Positions 51,012 through 62,407 are shown, counted from the first letter of the stretch. The stretch: DNA of 64,000 bases from Streptococcus sciuri (GCF_024814375.1 NZ_JANUXX010000002.1:89209-153208); one strand, 5' to 3'. A program made the numbers and translations. The notes: generated by a model from the sequence alone, not told the origin.

Positions 51012-52291
51012 AAAAGCTAGCAATTATTATGCTTTCAACCTTTCTTTTTTTGCCTAGAACAGTAGATAGTACAGAACGTGATGGAGAACTCACAGAAGCT
51101 CAAAAAAAGACTTTTTCAGATACAACAACACAATTACTATACTTTACAGATATTCCAAAAGTTCCTCGACTTTCTTTAGCTAGCATGACTTATAATGATG
51201 TTGATTTAACGAATGCGTCAGTCATATTACAAAAAGAGACCCTTTTAAAAGTGGTAGCTATTCTGACAAATAATAAAGGTGTGAGGGTGTTTCAATTAGC
51301 TAATGGCACCTATATTGAAGCAAGTCACAATCTTATCTTTGATGATAGGGTTGTTAGTAGCGAGGGTATAGATGAGATTAGATGGTTAAAGAATGATAGC
51401 AGTTTATATAACGCTCCTTATACTTATGGAGTTACAAAGCAAGCAAACTCTTTAAATGCTGGTGATAGGCTTCATCTCGTTGAAAAAGCAGTCACTCATT
51501 ATGGCATTTATTATAAGCTAGAAAATGGAGGCTGGATTTCTGAGGAAGAGACTTCAACGACAGATACACGGATGCTAAAAGTACAGGCATTACTCAACAG
51601 CAAGTACAATAAATCTAACTATAGTGTCTACGTCAAACAGCTGACGACTCAAGCAATTGCAGGTATTAATATGGATCAGACTATGTATTCTGCAAGTATT
51701 GCCAAGCTCGCTACTCTTTATATCACTCAGGAAAAAATCAATACAGGTGAGCTTTCTTACTCTCAAAAATGGACTTATGTTGATGCAGTAAATCATTTTA
51801 ATGGTTCTTATAATCCAAGTGGTAGTGGTCAACTCAGTAAGGAAGCAGATAATAAAGAATATTCTGTTGAGAAATTGCTCAAACTAACAGCTCAACATTC
51901 AGATAACGTTGCAGCTAATATGTTAGGATATTATGCTACCAATCAATTTGATAATTCTTTTTATCAAACAGTGCGTACAATAACTAGTCAGAATTTGACT
52001 ATGACAGATCGTCAATTATCCGCTCATAGTGCAGGCAATCTTATGGAAGCTATTTATCATCAAAATGGTCGGATTATTGATTATCTTTCTCAGACGGATT
52101 TTGATGATAAACGTATCTCGAAAGATATTCCTGTACAGGTAGCCCATAAGGTTGGAGATGCTTATGACTATAAGCATGATGTTGCTATTGTTTATACAAA
52201 ATCTCCTTTTATATTGTCTATCTTTACAGATAAGGCGTCTTACAGTGACATTAGTCAAATTGCAAATGATATTTATAATATATTGAAATGA
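51008..52291 (+). CDS. Secreted beta-lactamase-like serine hydrolase
   Basis: A 427-aa protein with an N-terminal signal peptide ([16 protein letters not shown]). An SH3-like N-terminal half precedes a class A beta-lactamase/PBP-like domain with SxxK at Ser230-Lys233 (SASIAK), SDN in HSDNVAANM, and HKVGDAYD at the KTG position. It lies between divIC and tilS, as in other streptococci. The substrate is unknown; the KTG variant makes true beta-lactamase activity unlikely. Confidence 0.85.
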   Translation: MKKLAIIMLSTFLFLPRTVDSTERDGELTEAQKKTFSDTTTQLLYFTDIPKVPRLSLASMTYNDVDLTNASVILQKETLLKVVAILTNNKGVRVFQLANGTYIEASHNLIFDDRVVSSEGIDEIRWLKNDSSLYNAPYTYGVTKQANSLNAGDRLHLVEKAVTHYGIYYKLENGGWISEEETSTTDTRMLKVQALLNSKYNKSNYSVYVKQLTTQAIAGINMDQTMYSASIAKLATLYITQEKINTGELSYSQKWTYVDAVNHFNGSYNPSGSGQLSKEADNKEYSVEKLLKLTAQHSDNVAANMLGYYATNQFDNSFYQTVRTITSQNLTMTDRQLSAHSAGNLMEAIYHQNGRIIDYLSQTDFDDKRISKDIPVQVAHKVGDAYDYKHDVAIVYTKSPFILSIFTDKASYSDISQIANDIYNILK

Positions 52292-54111
52292 CAAAGTATC
52301 ACGAATTACTAACTTATATCAAAAAAAAACATCTATTTGACAAGCATAAAAAAGTTCTGGTGGCTGTGTCTTCTGGTATTGATTCTATGAATTTATTGCA
52401 CTTTCTCTATCACCATAGGGAGGATTTAGGTATTGAAGTCGCAATTGTTCACGTCAATCATCAACAACGCTCTGAATCAATGGAAGAAGAAGCTTATTTA
52501 CGTCATTGGGCAAAGGAACATAACATCTTTATTTATGTAGCTCGTTTTTCAGGCATTTTTTCAGAAGAGCGTGCGCGTGATTTTCGCTACAATTTTTTCA
52601 AAAAGTGTATGCAGAAATACGGATATACTGCCCTCACAACTGCTCATCATGCTGATGATCAAGCTGAGACGGTCTTAATGCGTATCATACGTGGTAGTCG
52701 TTTGCGTTATTTATCTGCTATTCAGGAGGTACAAAACTTTGCAAGCGGTGAACTGATTAGACCTTTTTTAACTATAAAAAAAACAGACTTTCTCGATATA
52801 ATGCATTTTGAGGACAAGTCTAATCAGTCAGAACACTATTTTAGAAATCGTATTAGAAATCATTACTTGCCACTGTTAGAGCATGAAAATGCGCAATTGA
52901 GTTCTGCTTTACGTTATTTAGCAGATGATAGTCGTTTGGCTTATCAAGCATTTCGTGATCTGACAACATCTCTTGATATGACTCAAACTGCAATTTTTCT
53001 CAGTCAATCGAGAGCAGTGCAGTATCTAGCACTTGAGGAATATTTTTCACAATTTGCTGATTTAGAGCTTAGCAGAAGACAGTTTGAGACGGCTCTTGAC
53101 TTATTAAGAAATGATAAACAATTTACTTATCCACTAAAGAAACATTATATTTTGCATAAGGAAGAGAATCATTTTTGGGTGGATAAAGTGGATAGGCAAG
53201 AAGTATTTTCTCTTTCATCTCCTCCTTGTCTTATATCTACTGGAGAGTCGCTAGTTTATGATGGTTATCATTTTTCCTATGATAAAGAGTTAGCATTGGC
53301 TTTTCCTTTATACGATGCTAGTCCTATTTTACTACGCCATAGGCAAGCTGGAGATAAAATATCTTTTGGACATTTTACAAAGAAAGTGCGTCGTTTGTTT
53401 ATTGATGATAAATTGTTACCTCAAGAAAGAGCAGAAGCGATTATTGGTGAGCAAAATGGCGAGATTATTTTTATTCTCACAAGACGTAAAACTTATTTGA
53501 GAAAACCTTCTAAACATGATATAATGATAGGAAAATTGTATTATCAAAGCATAAACAAGGGAGAACATATGCTCGAGAACGATATCAAAAAAGTCCTCTA
53601 CACTGAGGAAGACATTATTCGTAAGATAAAAGAGCTAGGAACGCAGTTGACAAAAGATTATAGAGGAAAAAATCCTCTGTTAGTTGGTGTTTTAAAAGGT
53701 TCTGTTCCATTTATGGCAGAATTGATGAAACACATTGATACACATGTTGAGATTGATTTTATGGTTGTTTCAAGTTATCATGGTGGAACAACTAGTAGTG
53801 GCGAAGTGAAAATCCTAAAAGATGTTGATACAAATGTCGAAGGACGTGATGTTATTTTTGTTGAGGACATCATTGAAACAGGGCGTACACTTAAGTATTT
53901 GCGTGATATGTTCAAATATCGCCGAGCCAATTCGGTTAAAATTGCCACACTTTTTGACAAACCAGAAGGTCGTGTTGTCGAGATTGAGTCAGATTATGTA
54001 TGTTATGACGTACCAAATGAATTTATCGTTGGGTTTGGTTTAGATTATGCTGAAAACTATCGCAACCTTCCTTACGTTGGTGTCTTAAAAGAAAAAATTT
54101 ATTCTAATTAG
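52288..54111 (+). CDS. tilS-hpt: Fused tRNA(Ile)-lysidine synthase / hypoxanthine phosphoribosyltransferase (TilS-Hpt)
   Basis: One 607-codon frame covers both genes with no stop between them. Residues 1 to ~420 are TilS, which converts the tRNA-Ile CAU anticodon wobble C to lysidine; its ATP loop reads SSGIDS and [13 protein letters not shown] is intact. From Met428 a complete 180-aa Hpt follows, with PRPP motif [13 protein letters not shown]. The linker is [12 protein letters not shown]. The internal ATG at 53569 has AAGGGAG at 5 nt, so Hpt can still be made separately. TilS-HprT fusions are known in Listeria. Here it may simply be loss of the tilS stop. Confidence 0.9.
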   Translation: MTKYHELLTYIKKKHLFDKHKKVLVAVSSGIDSMNLLHFLYHHREDLGIEVAIVHVNHQQRSESMEEEAYLRHWAKEHNIFIYVARFSGIFSEERARDFRYNFFKKCMQKYGYTALTTAHHADDQAETVLMRIIRGSRLRYLSAIQEVQNFASGELIRPFLTIKKTDFLDIMHFEDKSNQSEHYFRNRIRNHYLPLLEHENAQLSSALRYLADDSRLAYQAFRDLTTSLDMTQTAIFLSQSRAVQYLALEEYFSQFADLELSRRQFETALDLLRNDKQFTYPLKKHYILHKEENHFWVDKVDRQEVFSLSSPPCLISTGESLVYDGYHFSYDKELALAFPLYDASPILLRHRQAGDKISFGHFTKKVRRLFIDDKLLPQERAEAIIGEQNGEIIFILTRRKTYLRKPSKHDIMIGKLYYQSINKGEHMLENDIKKVLYTEEDIIRKIKELGTQLTKDYRGKNPLLVGVLKGSVPFMAELMKHIDTHVEIDFMVVSSYHGGTTSSGEVKILKDVDTNVEGRDVIFVEDIIETGRTLKYLRDMFKYRRANSVKIATLFDKPEGRVVEIESDYVCYDVPNEFIVGFGLDYAENYRNLPYVGVLKEKIYSN

Positions 54112-54128
54112 TAAAGGTTCACAATTTT

Positions 54129-56105
54129 ATGAAAAACAATAAAAATAATGGCTTCATCCGAAGTTCCTTTATTTACATTCTTGTTATTGTGGCTCTGGTA
54201 ACCTCTCTTCAATATTATTTGAGAGGAAATAATACGCAGAGCCAGCAGATTAGCTATTCTACTTTAGTAAAACAGTTAAAAAAAGGTGACATAAAGTCTC
54301 TGACTTATCAACCTAATGGCAGTGTCGTTGAAATCAGTGGTAAATATACCAAAGCTAAAACAGTCAAAAATGTAACGGGACTTTCCTTTTTAGGCAATAC
54401 CAATACTACAAGAGTCACTTCTTTTACAGCAGTTACTCTCTCAAGTGATACTTCTATTAAGGATATTACAGATGCAGCTGCTAGTACTGATACTGAAGTA
54501 ACGGTTAAACATGAAAGTTCTAGTGGTGCATGGATTTCGTTTTTAGCAAGTTTCGTTCCTATTATCATTATGATTGTCTTTTTCATGATGATGATGAACC
54601 AAAGTGGTGGCGCTCGTGGTGCTATGAGCTTCGGTAAGAATAAAGCACGTTCAGCAAACAAAGGCGAAGTTAAAGTTCGTTTTTCTGATGTTGCAGGTGC
54701 AGAGGAAGAAAAACAAGAACTGGTTGAAGTCGTTGATTTCTTAAAAGATCCACAACGCTATAAAGCACTTGGGGCGCGCATTCCTGCTGGTGTTCTTCTT
54801 GAAGGACCTCCAGGAACAGGGAAAACTCTTCTTGCAAAAGCTGTTGCTGGTGAAGCAGGTGTGCCTTTCTTTAGTATTTCAGGTTCTGACTTTGTTGAAA
54901 TGTTTGTTGGTGTTGGAGCCAGCCGTGTGCGTTCGCTTTTCGAGGATGCTAAAAAAGCAGGGCGTGCTATCATCTTCATCGATGAAATTGATGCTGTTGG
55001 ACGCCGTCGAGGAGCTGGCATGGGAGGTGGAAATGATGAACGAGAACAAACCCTCAATCAGCTTTTGATTGAGATGGATGGTTTTGAGGGCAATGAAAAC
55101 ATTATTGTTATTGCTGCGACAAACCGTAGTGATGTTCTTGATCCTGCTCTCTTACGTCCGGGGCGTTTTGACCGTAAGGTATTAGTTGGACGTCCTGATG
55201 TAAAGGGACGAGAAGCTATTCTTCGTGTACATGCTAAAAATAAACCTTTAGCGGATAATGTTGATTTGAAAGTTGTGGCGCAACAAACTCCTGGTTTTGT
55301 TGGAGCTGATCTTGAAAACGTTCTTAATGAAGCTGCGCTTGTTGCCGCTCGTCGTAATAAAAAAATTATTGATGCTAGCGATATTGATGAAGCAGAAGAT
55401 CGTGTTATCGCAGGTCCATCTAAAAAAGATCGCACTGTTTCTGAACATGAACGTCAGATGGTAGCTTATCATGAAGCGGGACATACTATTGTTGGTTTGA
55501 CGCTATCAAATGCGCGTGTTGTCCATAAAGTAACTATTGTTCCTCGAGGACGTGCAGGTGGCTACATGATTGCACTTCCTAAAGAAGATCAAATGCTTTT
55601 GTCCAAAACAGATCTCAAAGAGCAACTTGCAGGATTGATGGGTGGACGTGTGGCAGAAGAGATTATTTTTAATGCACAAACTTCAGGCGCTTCAAATGAC
55701 TTTGAACAAGCAACACAGATTGCTCGTGCTATGGTTACAGAATATGGTATGAGTGACAAACTTGGTCCGGTTCAGTACGAGGGAAGTCATGCTATGCAAC
55801 CAGGACAATTCACCCCTGAGCAATCTTATTCAGATCAAACTGCTCAGCTCATTGATGATGAAGTACGTCATCTTCTCAACGAAGCACGTAATACTGCAGC
55901 AGATATTATCAATGATAATCGTGAGACTCATCGTTTGATTGCTGAGGCACTGCTGAAGTATGAAACCCTTGATGCTGCTCAGATTAAGTCTATTTATGAG
56001 ACAGGAAAAATGCCAGAAGAAAAAGATGATAATGAAGAGTATGCTCTTTCTTATGATGAAGTTAAAGAGAAAATGGCTCAAGGAAGTTCTTCTGTCAATG
56101 ACTAA
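54129..56105 (+). CDS. ftsH: ATP-dependent zinc metalloprotease FtsH
   Basis: A 658-aa membrane AAA+ protease. Two N-terminal membrane segments ([35 protein letters not shown]) flank an extracellular domain. The AAA domain has Walker A GPPGTGKT at about 226-233 and Walker [12 protein letters not shown]. The zinc site is [11 protein letters not shown]. It degrades misfolded membrane proteins. It is the last gene of the conserved right arm before the IS junction. Confidence 0.98.
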   Translation: MKNNKNNGFIRSSFIYILVIVALVTSLQYYLRGNNTQSQQISYSTLVKQLKKGDIKSLTYQPNGSVVEISGKYTKAKTVKNVTGLSFLGNTNTTRVTSFTAVTLSSDTSIKDITDAAASTDTEVTVKHESSSGAWISFLASFVPIIIMIVFFMMMMNQSGGARGAMSFGKNKARSANKGEVKVRFSDVAGAEEEKQELVEVVDFLKDPQRYKALGARIPAGVLLEGPPGTGKTLLAKAVAGEAGVPFFSISGSDFVEMFVGVGASRVRSLFEDAKKAGRAIIFIDEIDAVGRRRGAGMGGGNDEREQTLNQLLIEMDGFEGNENIIVIAATNRSDVLDPALLRPGRFDRKVLVGRPDVKGREAILRVHAKNKPLADNVDLKVVAQQTPGFVGADLENVLNEAALVAARRNKKIIDASDIDEAEDRVIAGPSKKDRTVSEHERQMVAYHEAGHTIVGLTLSNARVVHKVTIVPRGRAGGYMIALPKEDQMLLSKTDLKEQLAGLMGGRVAEEIIFNAQTSGASNDFEQATQIARAMVTEYGMSDKLGPVQYEGSHAMQPGQFTPEQSYSDQTAQLIDDEVRHLLNEARNTAADIINDNRETHRLIAEALLKYETLDAAQIKSIYETGKMPEEKDDNEEYALSYDEVKEKMAQGSSSVND

Positions 56106-56162
56106 CTTAACCCAACTTTTCGTCACTTTGTCAACTGTGATGGGTGATGAGAAGCTAAACCC

Positions 56163-56192
56163 AAGAGAGGAAGGTATTTTCCTCTCTTTTTT
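56163..56192 (+). terminator. Hairpin terminator inside the IS left end
   Basis: AAGAGAGGAA-GGTATT-TTCCTCTCTT followed by TTTT. It probably also ends ftsH transcription. Confidence 0.8.
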
Positions 56193-56198
56193 GATGTT

Positions 56199-56393
56199 TC
56201 ATGTGATGAGAATTTTAGTTTTGAAGTCATTAAAGTTTCTAAATCCAAAAGCTTGTCGTTTGACATTTTTGATGAGTTTGTTGGTAGTTTCTAGCTTAGC
56301 ATTAGAATAGGGAAGCTCTAGAGCATTACTACTATCTTTCTTATAGCGTAGAAAAGTTTTGAAGACTTTCTTAAAAGGTGGATTAACAAGCAT
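56199..56393 (-). pseudogene. ISL3-family transposase, C-terminal fragment
   Basis: The minus strand encodes VFKTFLRYKKDSSNALELPY, then SNAKLETTNKLIKNVKRQAF, GFRNFNDFKTKILIT. This is the conserved C-terminus of ISL3 transposases (ALELPYSNxxLExTNKLIK...RxAFGFRNF). It is followed by a stop and then NIKKER in the same frame, so the stop truncates the normal end. The catalytic N-terminal and central parts are absent. Confidence 0.85.
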
Positions 56394-56411
56394 TATAGTA
56401 TTTTCATAAGT

Positions 56412-57307
56412 GCAAAAAAATCAGGAATTTTAGTTCGTGAATTTGCAATTGGTATGGGCCAAAAATCTTTTCTCATATTGGAAAAGACGGTACAGAAATT
56501 CGCATTGTTCCGTTTGATGTGCAGTATCAAAATGCCTCTGTTTGGGGACGTTTAATCACCAACTTTGCAGGTCCGATGAATAATTTTATCTTAGGAACGT
56601 TGGCATTTATCTTGTTCTTCTTTTTACAAGGGGGTGTTCCTGATACTTCAACGAATAATGTGACCGTAACAGAAGGTGGAGCTTTGCAGGCAGCAGGAGT
56701 GGATACAGGAGATAAGATTGTCTCTTTAAATGGTCAGACTGTTGTAGATTATGATGAGATTGTTCAAGTAATGAAACAGGCTAGCTAAGATGCGACTTCA
56801 GCGCCTGAATTTGATGTCGTTGTTGAGCATGACGGTCAAGATAAGACCGTGCATGTAAAGGCTAAGGAAGAAGAGGAAACTTATTATATTGGAGTTTCTC
56901 CGTTATTGAAAACTGGCTTTTGGAACAAAATTCAAGCAGGGTTAACACGTGCTGTTAAAACGAGTTTCTTGATTGTTACTGCCTTGAAAGGCTTGATTGC
57001 TCAATTTAGTTTGGATAAATTGAGCGGTCCTGTTGCAGTGTATCAATTTAGTGCCCAAGCAGCACAAGACGGTTGATTATCTGTCATCAATCTGCTTGCT
57101 CTCTTATCTATCAACCTAGGAATTATGAACTTGATTCCAATTCCTGTTCTTGACGGTGGTAAGATTGTTATCAATATTATTGAAGCAATTCGTAGAAAAC
57201 CATTGAAACAAGAAATGGAATCCTATATTACCTTATCAGGTGTAACCATTATGGTTATTCTAATGTTAGCAGTTACTTGGAACGATATTATGCGTGTCTT
57301 TTTCTAA
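56412..57307 (+). pseudogene. rseP: Decayed rseP (site-2 membrane protease, Eep)
   Basis: Recognisable RseP segments are AKKSGILVREFAIGMG, PKIFSHIGKDGT, VQYQNASVWGRLITNFAGPM and [20 protein letters not shown]. The gene is dead. The N-terminus, including the zinc motif HExxH, is cut off at the IS junction. One base is missing after GMG near 56457. About 90-100 codons are missing internally after GKDGT. In-frame stops lie at 56786-56788 and 57074-57076. An intact copy is expected elsewhere. Confidence 0.93.
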
Positions 57308-59193
<1,886 letters not shown>

Positions 59194-59221
59194 TTTCAGA
59201 AGTTCATTTTTACAACAATAT

Positions 59222-59267
59222 AAAAGGTTTATAACCAAATTTGAATAGTTGGTTATAAACCTTTTTT
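59222..59267 (+). terminator. Strong terminator after proS
   Basis: AAAAGGTTTATAACCAA and TTGGTTATAAACCTTTTTT form a perfect long stem with a short loop and a T-run. Confidence 0.92.
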
Positions 59268-59301
59268 TATTAAAAAATAAAATGCAGGTAAAGAATGGAT
59301 A

Positions 59302-59334
59302 TGGACAAATATTGTCCACGAAGCCTGATATACT
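59302..59334 (+). promoter_or_regulatory. Palindrome plus -10 box, promoter A of the WYL cassette
   Basis: TGGACA-AATAT-TGTCCA is followed 10 nt later by TATACTAA. The same motif with identical spacing recurs before the 53-aa gene near 62.3 kb. The palindrome covers the -35 position, so an activator or repressor probably binds there. The WYL-domain regulator in the cassette is the natural candidate, by inference. Confidence 0.65.
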
Positions 59335-59346
59335 AAGCATATCAGG
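59324..59346. repeat. Perfect inverted repeat overlapping promoter A
   Basis: CCTGATAT-ACTAAGC-ATATCAGG: 8-bp arms, 7-nt loop. It overlaps the -10 box and is absent from promoter B, so it may be a second operator. Confidence 0.7.
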
Positions 59347-59396
59347 TATTGCATTATCATACAATACCATAAACTAATAGAAAGGGGATTAGGATT

Positions 59397-59516
59397 ATGA
59401 CAGAATGGTACGTTGTGGACCAGTTTGGAAATAAGATTGCTGGACCATTTATTGATAAGCAAACCGCAGAAACATTTGCTAATGGTAATCCAAATTTTTC
59501 TGTGATTGCACAGTAA
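59397..59516 (+). CDS. Small protein at the head of the Nmad/WYL cassette
   Basis: 39 aa: MTEWYVVDQFGNKIAGPFID then KQTAETFANGNPNFSVIAQ. AAAGGGGA lies upstream of the ATG. The sequence looks like a compact one-domain peptide with an aromatic start (WYVVDQFG). No family is recognised. It is the first ORF after the palindromic promoter A. Confidence 0.6.
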   Translation: MTEWYVVDQFGNKIAGPFIDKQTAETFANGNPNFSVIAQ

Positions 59517-59858
59517 TCATGCTTTGAGGGGCTTTTGGTATCGTAAGGTCAACTTATACGCATTGAATTTCAAAAATAGCAGTTTTGGCGACCATTGCAA
59601 ACAAGATGTACTTTGGCGGATAAATATAAGGTTACTTTCGCCGTAGTGGAATGATTCGCAACAGTCGCTGTTGCGAATAACGGAAATTTTGAGACTTTTG
59701 GCTCAACATTTAGCAATGAAACTCCCTTGGATATAACAAACAGTTACCCAAACGATTTGTTCTTACGTCCGCACTATTTAAGAAAGTAAGAAAATGCTCA
59801 TTTTGATTTTCACAGAGTATTACTAGGAGAGCCTCTCTCCTTTTTATGAGGAACTAGA
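59517..59858. other. Non-coding region between the 39-aa gene and the Nmad2-like gene
   Basis: No credible ORF in 342 bp. It contains a perfect 11-bp inverted repeat, ATTCGCAACAG-TCG-CTGTTGCGAAT (59654-59678). It also contains a terminator-like hairpin, AGGAGAG-CCT-CTCTCCT-TTTT (59825-59846), ending just before the next gene's ribosome site. The combination may form a structured leader RNA. Confidence 0.55.
59825..59846 (+). terminator. Terminator-like hairpin directly before the Nmad2-like gene
   Basis: A 7-bp perfect stem with a 3-nt loop and a TTTTT run; the ribosome site GAGG follows within a few bases. Transcription reaching it from promoter A should stop here unless antiterminated. Confidence 0.7.
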
Positions 59859-60554
59859 ATGGAAAAAGAAGTTATTATTTATTGCTATCGTATGACGCAT
59901 GACTATGGCATCAATCCCTGTGTATTTACCAGTGATTATCAAGGTACACCTGATTTACTGACAGAAGGTGGCTGTATGAAAGCTATCCGTTTGAATTTAA
60001 ATAAGCATTGGGTTCATAAGATTAGAAGGGGAGAAGTAGAGGCTTATATGATGGCGGTCGCTGGCTATTCAGATGATTGTGGCAGGAAGTGCGATAAGGA
60101 AGGGAGGGGCTTTATTACTCCACATCGGAATCGCTTGATTTTTGTTGCTAAGATTTGTGATGTGATTTCAAGGGGAGAGTATTTGGCATCTGCTGTATCT
60201 AAAAATCGGCGTGATAGCTATACCTATAATTGGGAAATAGAGCGGTATGACCTATGGGATTCAAAGGTTTTACAAGAGCCAATGATTCTTTCAAAGGATT
60301 TTCGCTATTTTGGTCAATCAGCCTTAGAATTATCTGCTGAGATTGTTGAATTATTCCCTTCAGGAAATAGGGCTATGTTGGGAGGGAAACGTTTTCCGAT
60401 ATGGAATGCTAAGAATGGTTTTTACCGTTCAACAGAGCGTCCGCAGGAGACAGCGGAATTATTGGAATTTATTCAGAACGTATTTGTTTCAACAGAACCT
60501 ATTGTTGACTTGCCTTATTATCCTATCTATCCTATCTATCCTAAAGGAGAATAG
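59859..60554 (+). CDS. Nmad2-like (nucleotide modification associated domain) protein
   Basis: A 231-aa soluble protein. The N-terminal YRMTHDYGINPCVF, then CMKAIRL and GEVEAYMMAVAG, resemble the Nmad2 pattern (Y..THD.GfaPnpF...CKP.IR...GD.I.G). Nmad domains were predicted by comparative genomics to act with base-modification or nucleotide-processing systems; activity is not established. A short YPI-YPI-YPK tail arises from a 9-nt tandem repeat. The ATG follows GAGG at 8 nt. It is coupled to the Nmad3-like gene 3 bp downstream. Confidence 0.65.
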   Translation: MEKEVIIYCYRMTHDYGINPCVFTSDYQGTPDLLTEGGCMKAIRLNLNKHWVHKIRRGEVEAYMMAVAGYSDDCGRKCDKEGRGFITPHRNRLIFVAKICDVISRGEYLASAVSKNRRDSYTYNWEIERYDLWDSKVLQEPMILSKDFRYFGQSALELSAEIVELFPSGNRAMLGGKRFPIWNAKNGFYRSTERPQETAELLEFIQNVFVSTEPIVDLPYYPIYPIYPKGE

Positions 60555-60557
60555 TCT

Positions 60558-61364
60558 ATGAAAATCATTTTATCCAGAAAGGGCTTTGATAGCTCAAATG
60601 GTGGCATACCAAGTCCGATTTTACCAGACGGAACTCTTTTATCTTTACCAATTCCTGCAAAGATAGACCAATTGTCTTTTGATGATTTACACTATAATGG
60701 AGTCAGTTATGCAGAGATTTTGAGGCAATTGCGTGGTAGAGATTGTAAGGAGCATCACTTTAATTGCCACCTAGACCCAGATATTCGGAAACATGTTCGT
60801 TCCAAACCTGTGGAAAATTGGCAGGCTGGTTTCGGACAGATAAATGCAGCTCAAGGCTTACTCAGAAATCAGGGAGTCGGTGTAGGAGATTTATTTCTCT
60901 TTTTTGGCTGGTTTCGACAGACAGAGGGAAATCTTTCTGCTGGAACCTTGCGTTATCGGACAGATGCTCCTGACTTAAATATTATCTATGGTTATCTTCA
61001 AGTTGGAGAGCTGGTTCATCAAAAAGAAAGGCTTCAAAATCAGTATCCTTTCCATCCGCATTCTCTTGAAGAACGTGCAAATAAGCCAAGTAATATCTTA
61101 TATTTGTCTCAAGAAAAATTGAGTTTTGCAGAAGATAAAGAGGGATATGGTGTCTTTAATTATGCGGAAAATCGGGTCTTAACCAAAGAGGGAAAAAGTA
61201 GAAGTATCTGGAAGGAAATCCCAGCCCTGTTTCCAGAGAATTTATGTGGGAATCACAAAAATTCTGCTAAGAATGGTGGTATTTCTTATGCAGGTATTTG
61301 GCAGGAAAAGGTACTCCAAGAAAATTCTCTGTCTGAATCTTGGGCACAATCTTTGTTTGAATAG
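60558..61364 (+). CDS. Nmad3-like (nucleotide modification associated domain) protein
   Basis: A 268-aa protein. The N-terminus MKIILSRKGFDSSNGGIPSP is the hallmark of the Nmad3 family. Further conserved pieces are ILPDGTLLSLPIP, CHLDPDI, GFGQINAAQGLLRNQGVGVG with DLFLFFGWFR, and YGYLQVGEL. The catalytic mechanism is unknown; a role in modified-base or nucleotide metabolism is the published prediction for the domain. AAAGGAG precedes the ATG. A WYL regulator gene follows 3-15 bp later, so the three form an operon. Confidence 0.82.
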   Translation: MKIILSRKGFDSSNGGIPSPILPDGTLLSLPIPAKIDQLSFDDLHYNGVSYAEILRQLRGRDCKEHHFNCHLDPDIRKHVRSKPVENWQAGFGQINAAQGLLRNQGVGVGDLFLFFGWFRQTEGNLSAGTLRYRTDAPDLNIIYGYLQVGELVHQKERLQNQYPFHPHSLEERANKPSNILYLSQEKLSFAEDKEGYGVFNYAENRVLTKEGKSRSIWKEIPALFPENLCGNHKNSAKNGGISYAGIWQEKVLQENSLSESWAQSLFE

Positions 61365-61379
61365 AGGTTGACAGAGAAA

Positions 61380-62331
61380 ATGAATGATGTAGAACGACTT
61401 TTTGATATTTTTTTCCGACTACAAGCTGGTGAGTATCTGAGTAAGAAGCAGGTGGCGAATCTCTATCAGGTTAGTGAAAAAACTGCTCAACGGGATTTCT
61501 CACTTTTAGCCTATATTCTCGAAACACAGTCGCAACAAGGCTTGGTCCTTGTCTTATCAAAAGGAGGGCTATCAACGCTATTTAAGGCAGCAAAATCGTT
61601 TTGGTAAGCAGGAGATTCTAGTTTTAATCAAGATTTTGCTGGAAAGTAGAGCTTTAAATCGTCACGAAAATCAAAAAATGATAGAGGGTTTGTTGCAGTT
61701 ATTGAATCAGCAAGGGCAAAAGGAAGTCAAGCAGATTATCGGGAATGAGTGGATAAATTATAGAGGACCTTATCATCAAGTAGATAAAGTTGACAGGATT
61801 TGGGAACTTTCCCATGCTATTTATGAACAGAAAATGTTGATAATTGATTACCAGCTTCCTAAGGACAAAGAAACCAAGACTTATGAGGTGCTCCCTATTT
61901 CTATCTTTTTTGACTTATTTTATTTTTACGTAGTTGTTTATTATGAGAAGTATGGGGAATATTTGACCTTGCGAGTGGATAGGATTCAGCATATCAGTGT
62001 TTCTTCTGCTTCTGCTCCTAGATTGGACTATGCTAGTCGCTATCGTGATGGCGACGTCCGACTTTTTAAGGTAGATGCTTCTGAAGGAGAAATGATTTCC
62101 ATGCGTTTGGAATATTATTTTTATACAGACATAGTCTTTGACCAATTTCCCCAAGCTAGATTGGTCAAAAAGGACGGGAAAACGGCGATTTTTGAGATTG
62201 AATGCCAGTGGACATGGGGGCTTGAAAAATGGTTGCGGGGTCAGGGAGCAAATCTCAAAATTTTAGGTCCTCAAAAGTTACGAGATTCGTTTGCGTCTGA
62301 ATTGGAAAAAATAAGAAGTTACTATAAATAA
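61380..62331 (+). pseudogene. WYL-domain transcriptional regulator, frameshifted
   Basis: The first frame encodes a winged helix-turn-helix (MNDVERLFDIFFRLQAGEYL, VSEKTAQRDFSLLAYI) and runs out after GLVLVLSKGG. The second frame continues SYQKEGYQRYLRQQNRFGKQ, EILVLIKILLESRAL, a WYL domain (LIIDYQLPKDKE; YFYVVVYYEKYGEYLTLRVD) and a C-terminal WCX-like region. The shift lies near 61550. Both halves look conserved, so the break may be recent or a sequencing error. WYL regulators often control defence and DNA-damage genes. Confidence 0.85.
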
Positions 62332-62336
62332 GTAAG

Positions 62337-62373
62337 TGAATGGACACTATTTGTCCATTCATTTTTATATACT
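62337..62373 (+). promoter_or_regulatory. Palindrome plus -10 box, promoter B (53-aa gene and polC remnant)
   Basis: TGGACA-CTATT-TGTCCA followed after 10 nt by TATACTAA, exactly the spacing of promoter A. Here the arms extend to GAATGGACA/TGTCCATTC with ATTTTTAT after it, so the hairpin may also terminate the WYL gene. Confidence 0.65.
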
Positions 62374-62407
62374 AACGTTAAGTTAAATGATTAAAGGAGA
62401 CCTATAA

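Larger units (their letters stand above)
56122..56411 (-). mobile_element. Left-end fragment of an ISL3-family insertion sequence
   Basis: The plus strand starts with GTCACTTTGTCAACTGTGAT at the outer edge. Its inner part, CTGTnnTGGGT, recurs in inverted form at the right-end fragment near 63 kb. Inside lies the 3' end of an ISL3 transposase on the minus strand. The fragment is joined abruptly to rseP sequence. About 1 kb of the IS is missing between the two fragments. Confidence 0.75.

Noticed and set aside
56105..56400. Small plus-strand ORFs after ftsH
   Set aside because: They are antisense to the transposase fragment and carry no family signal.
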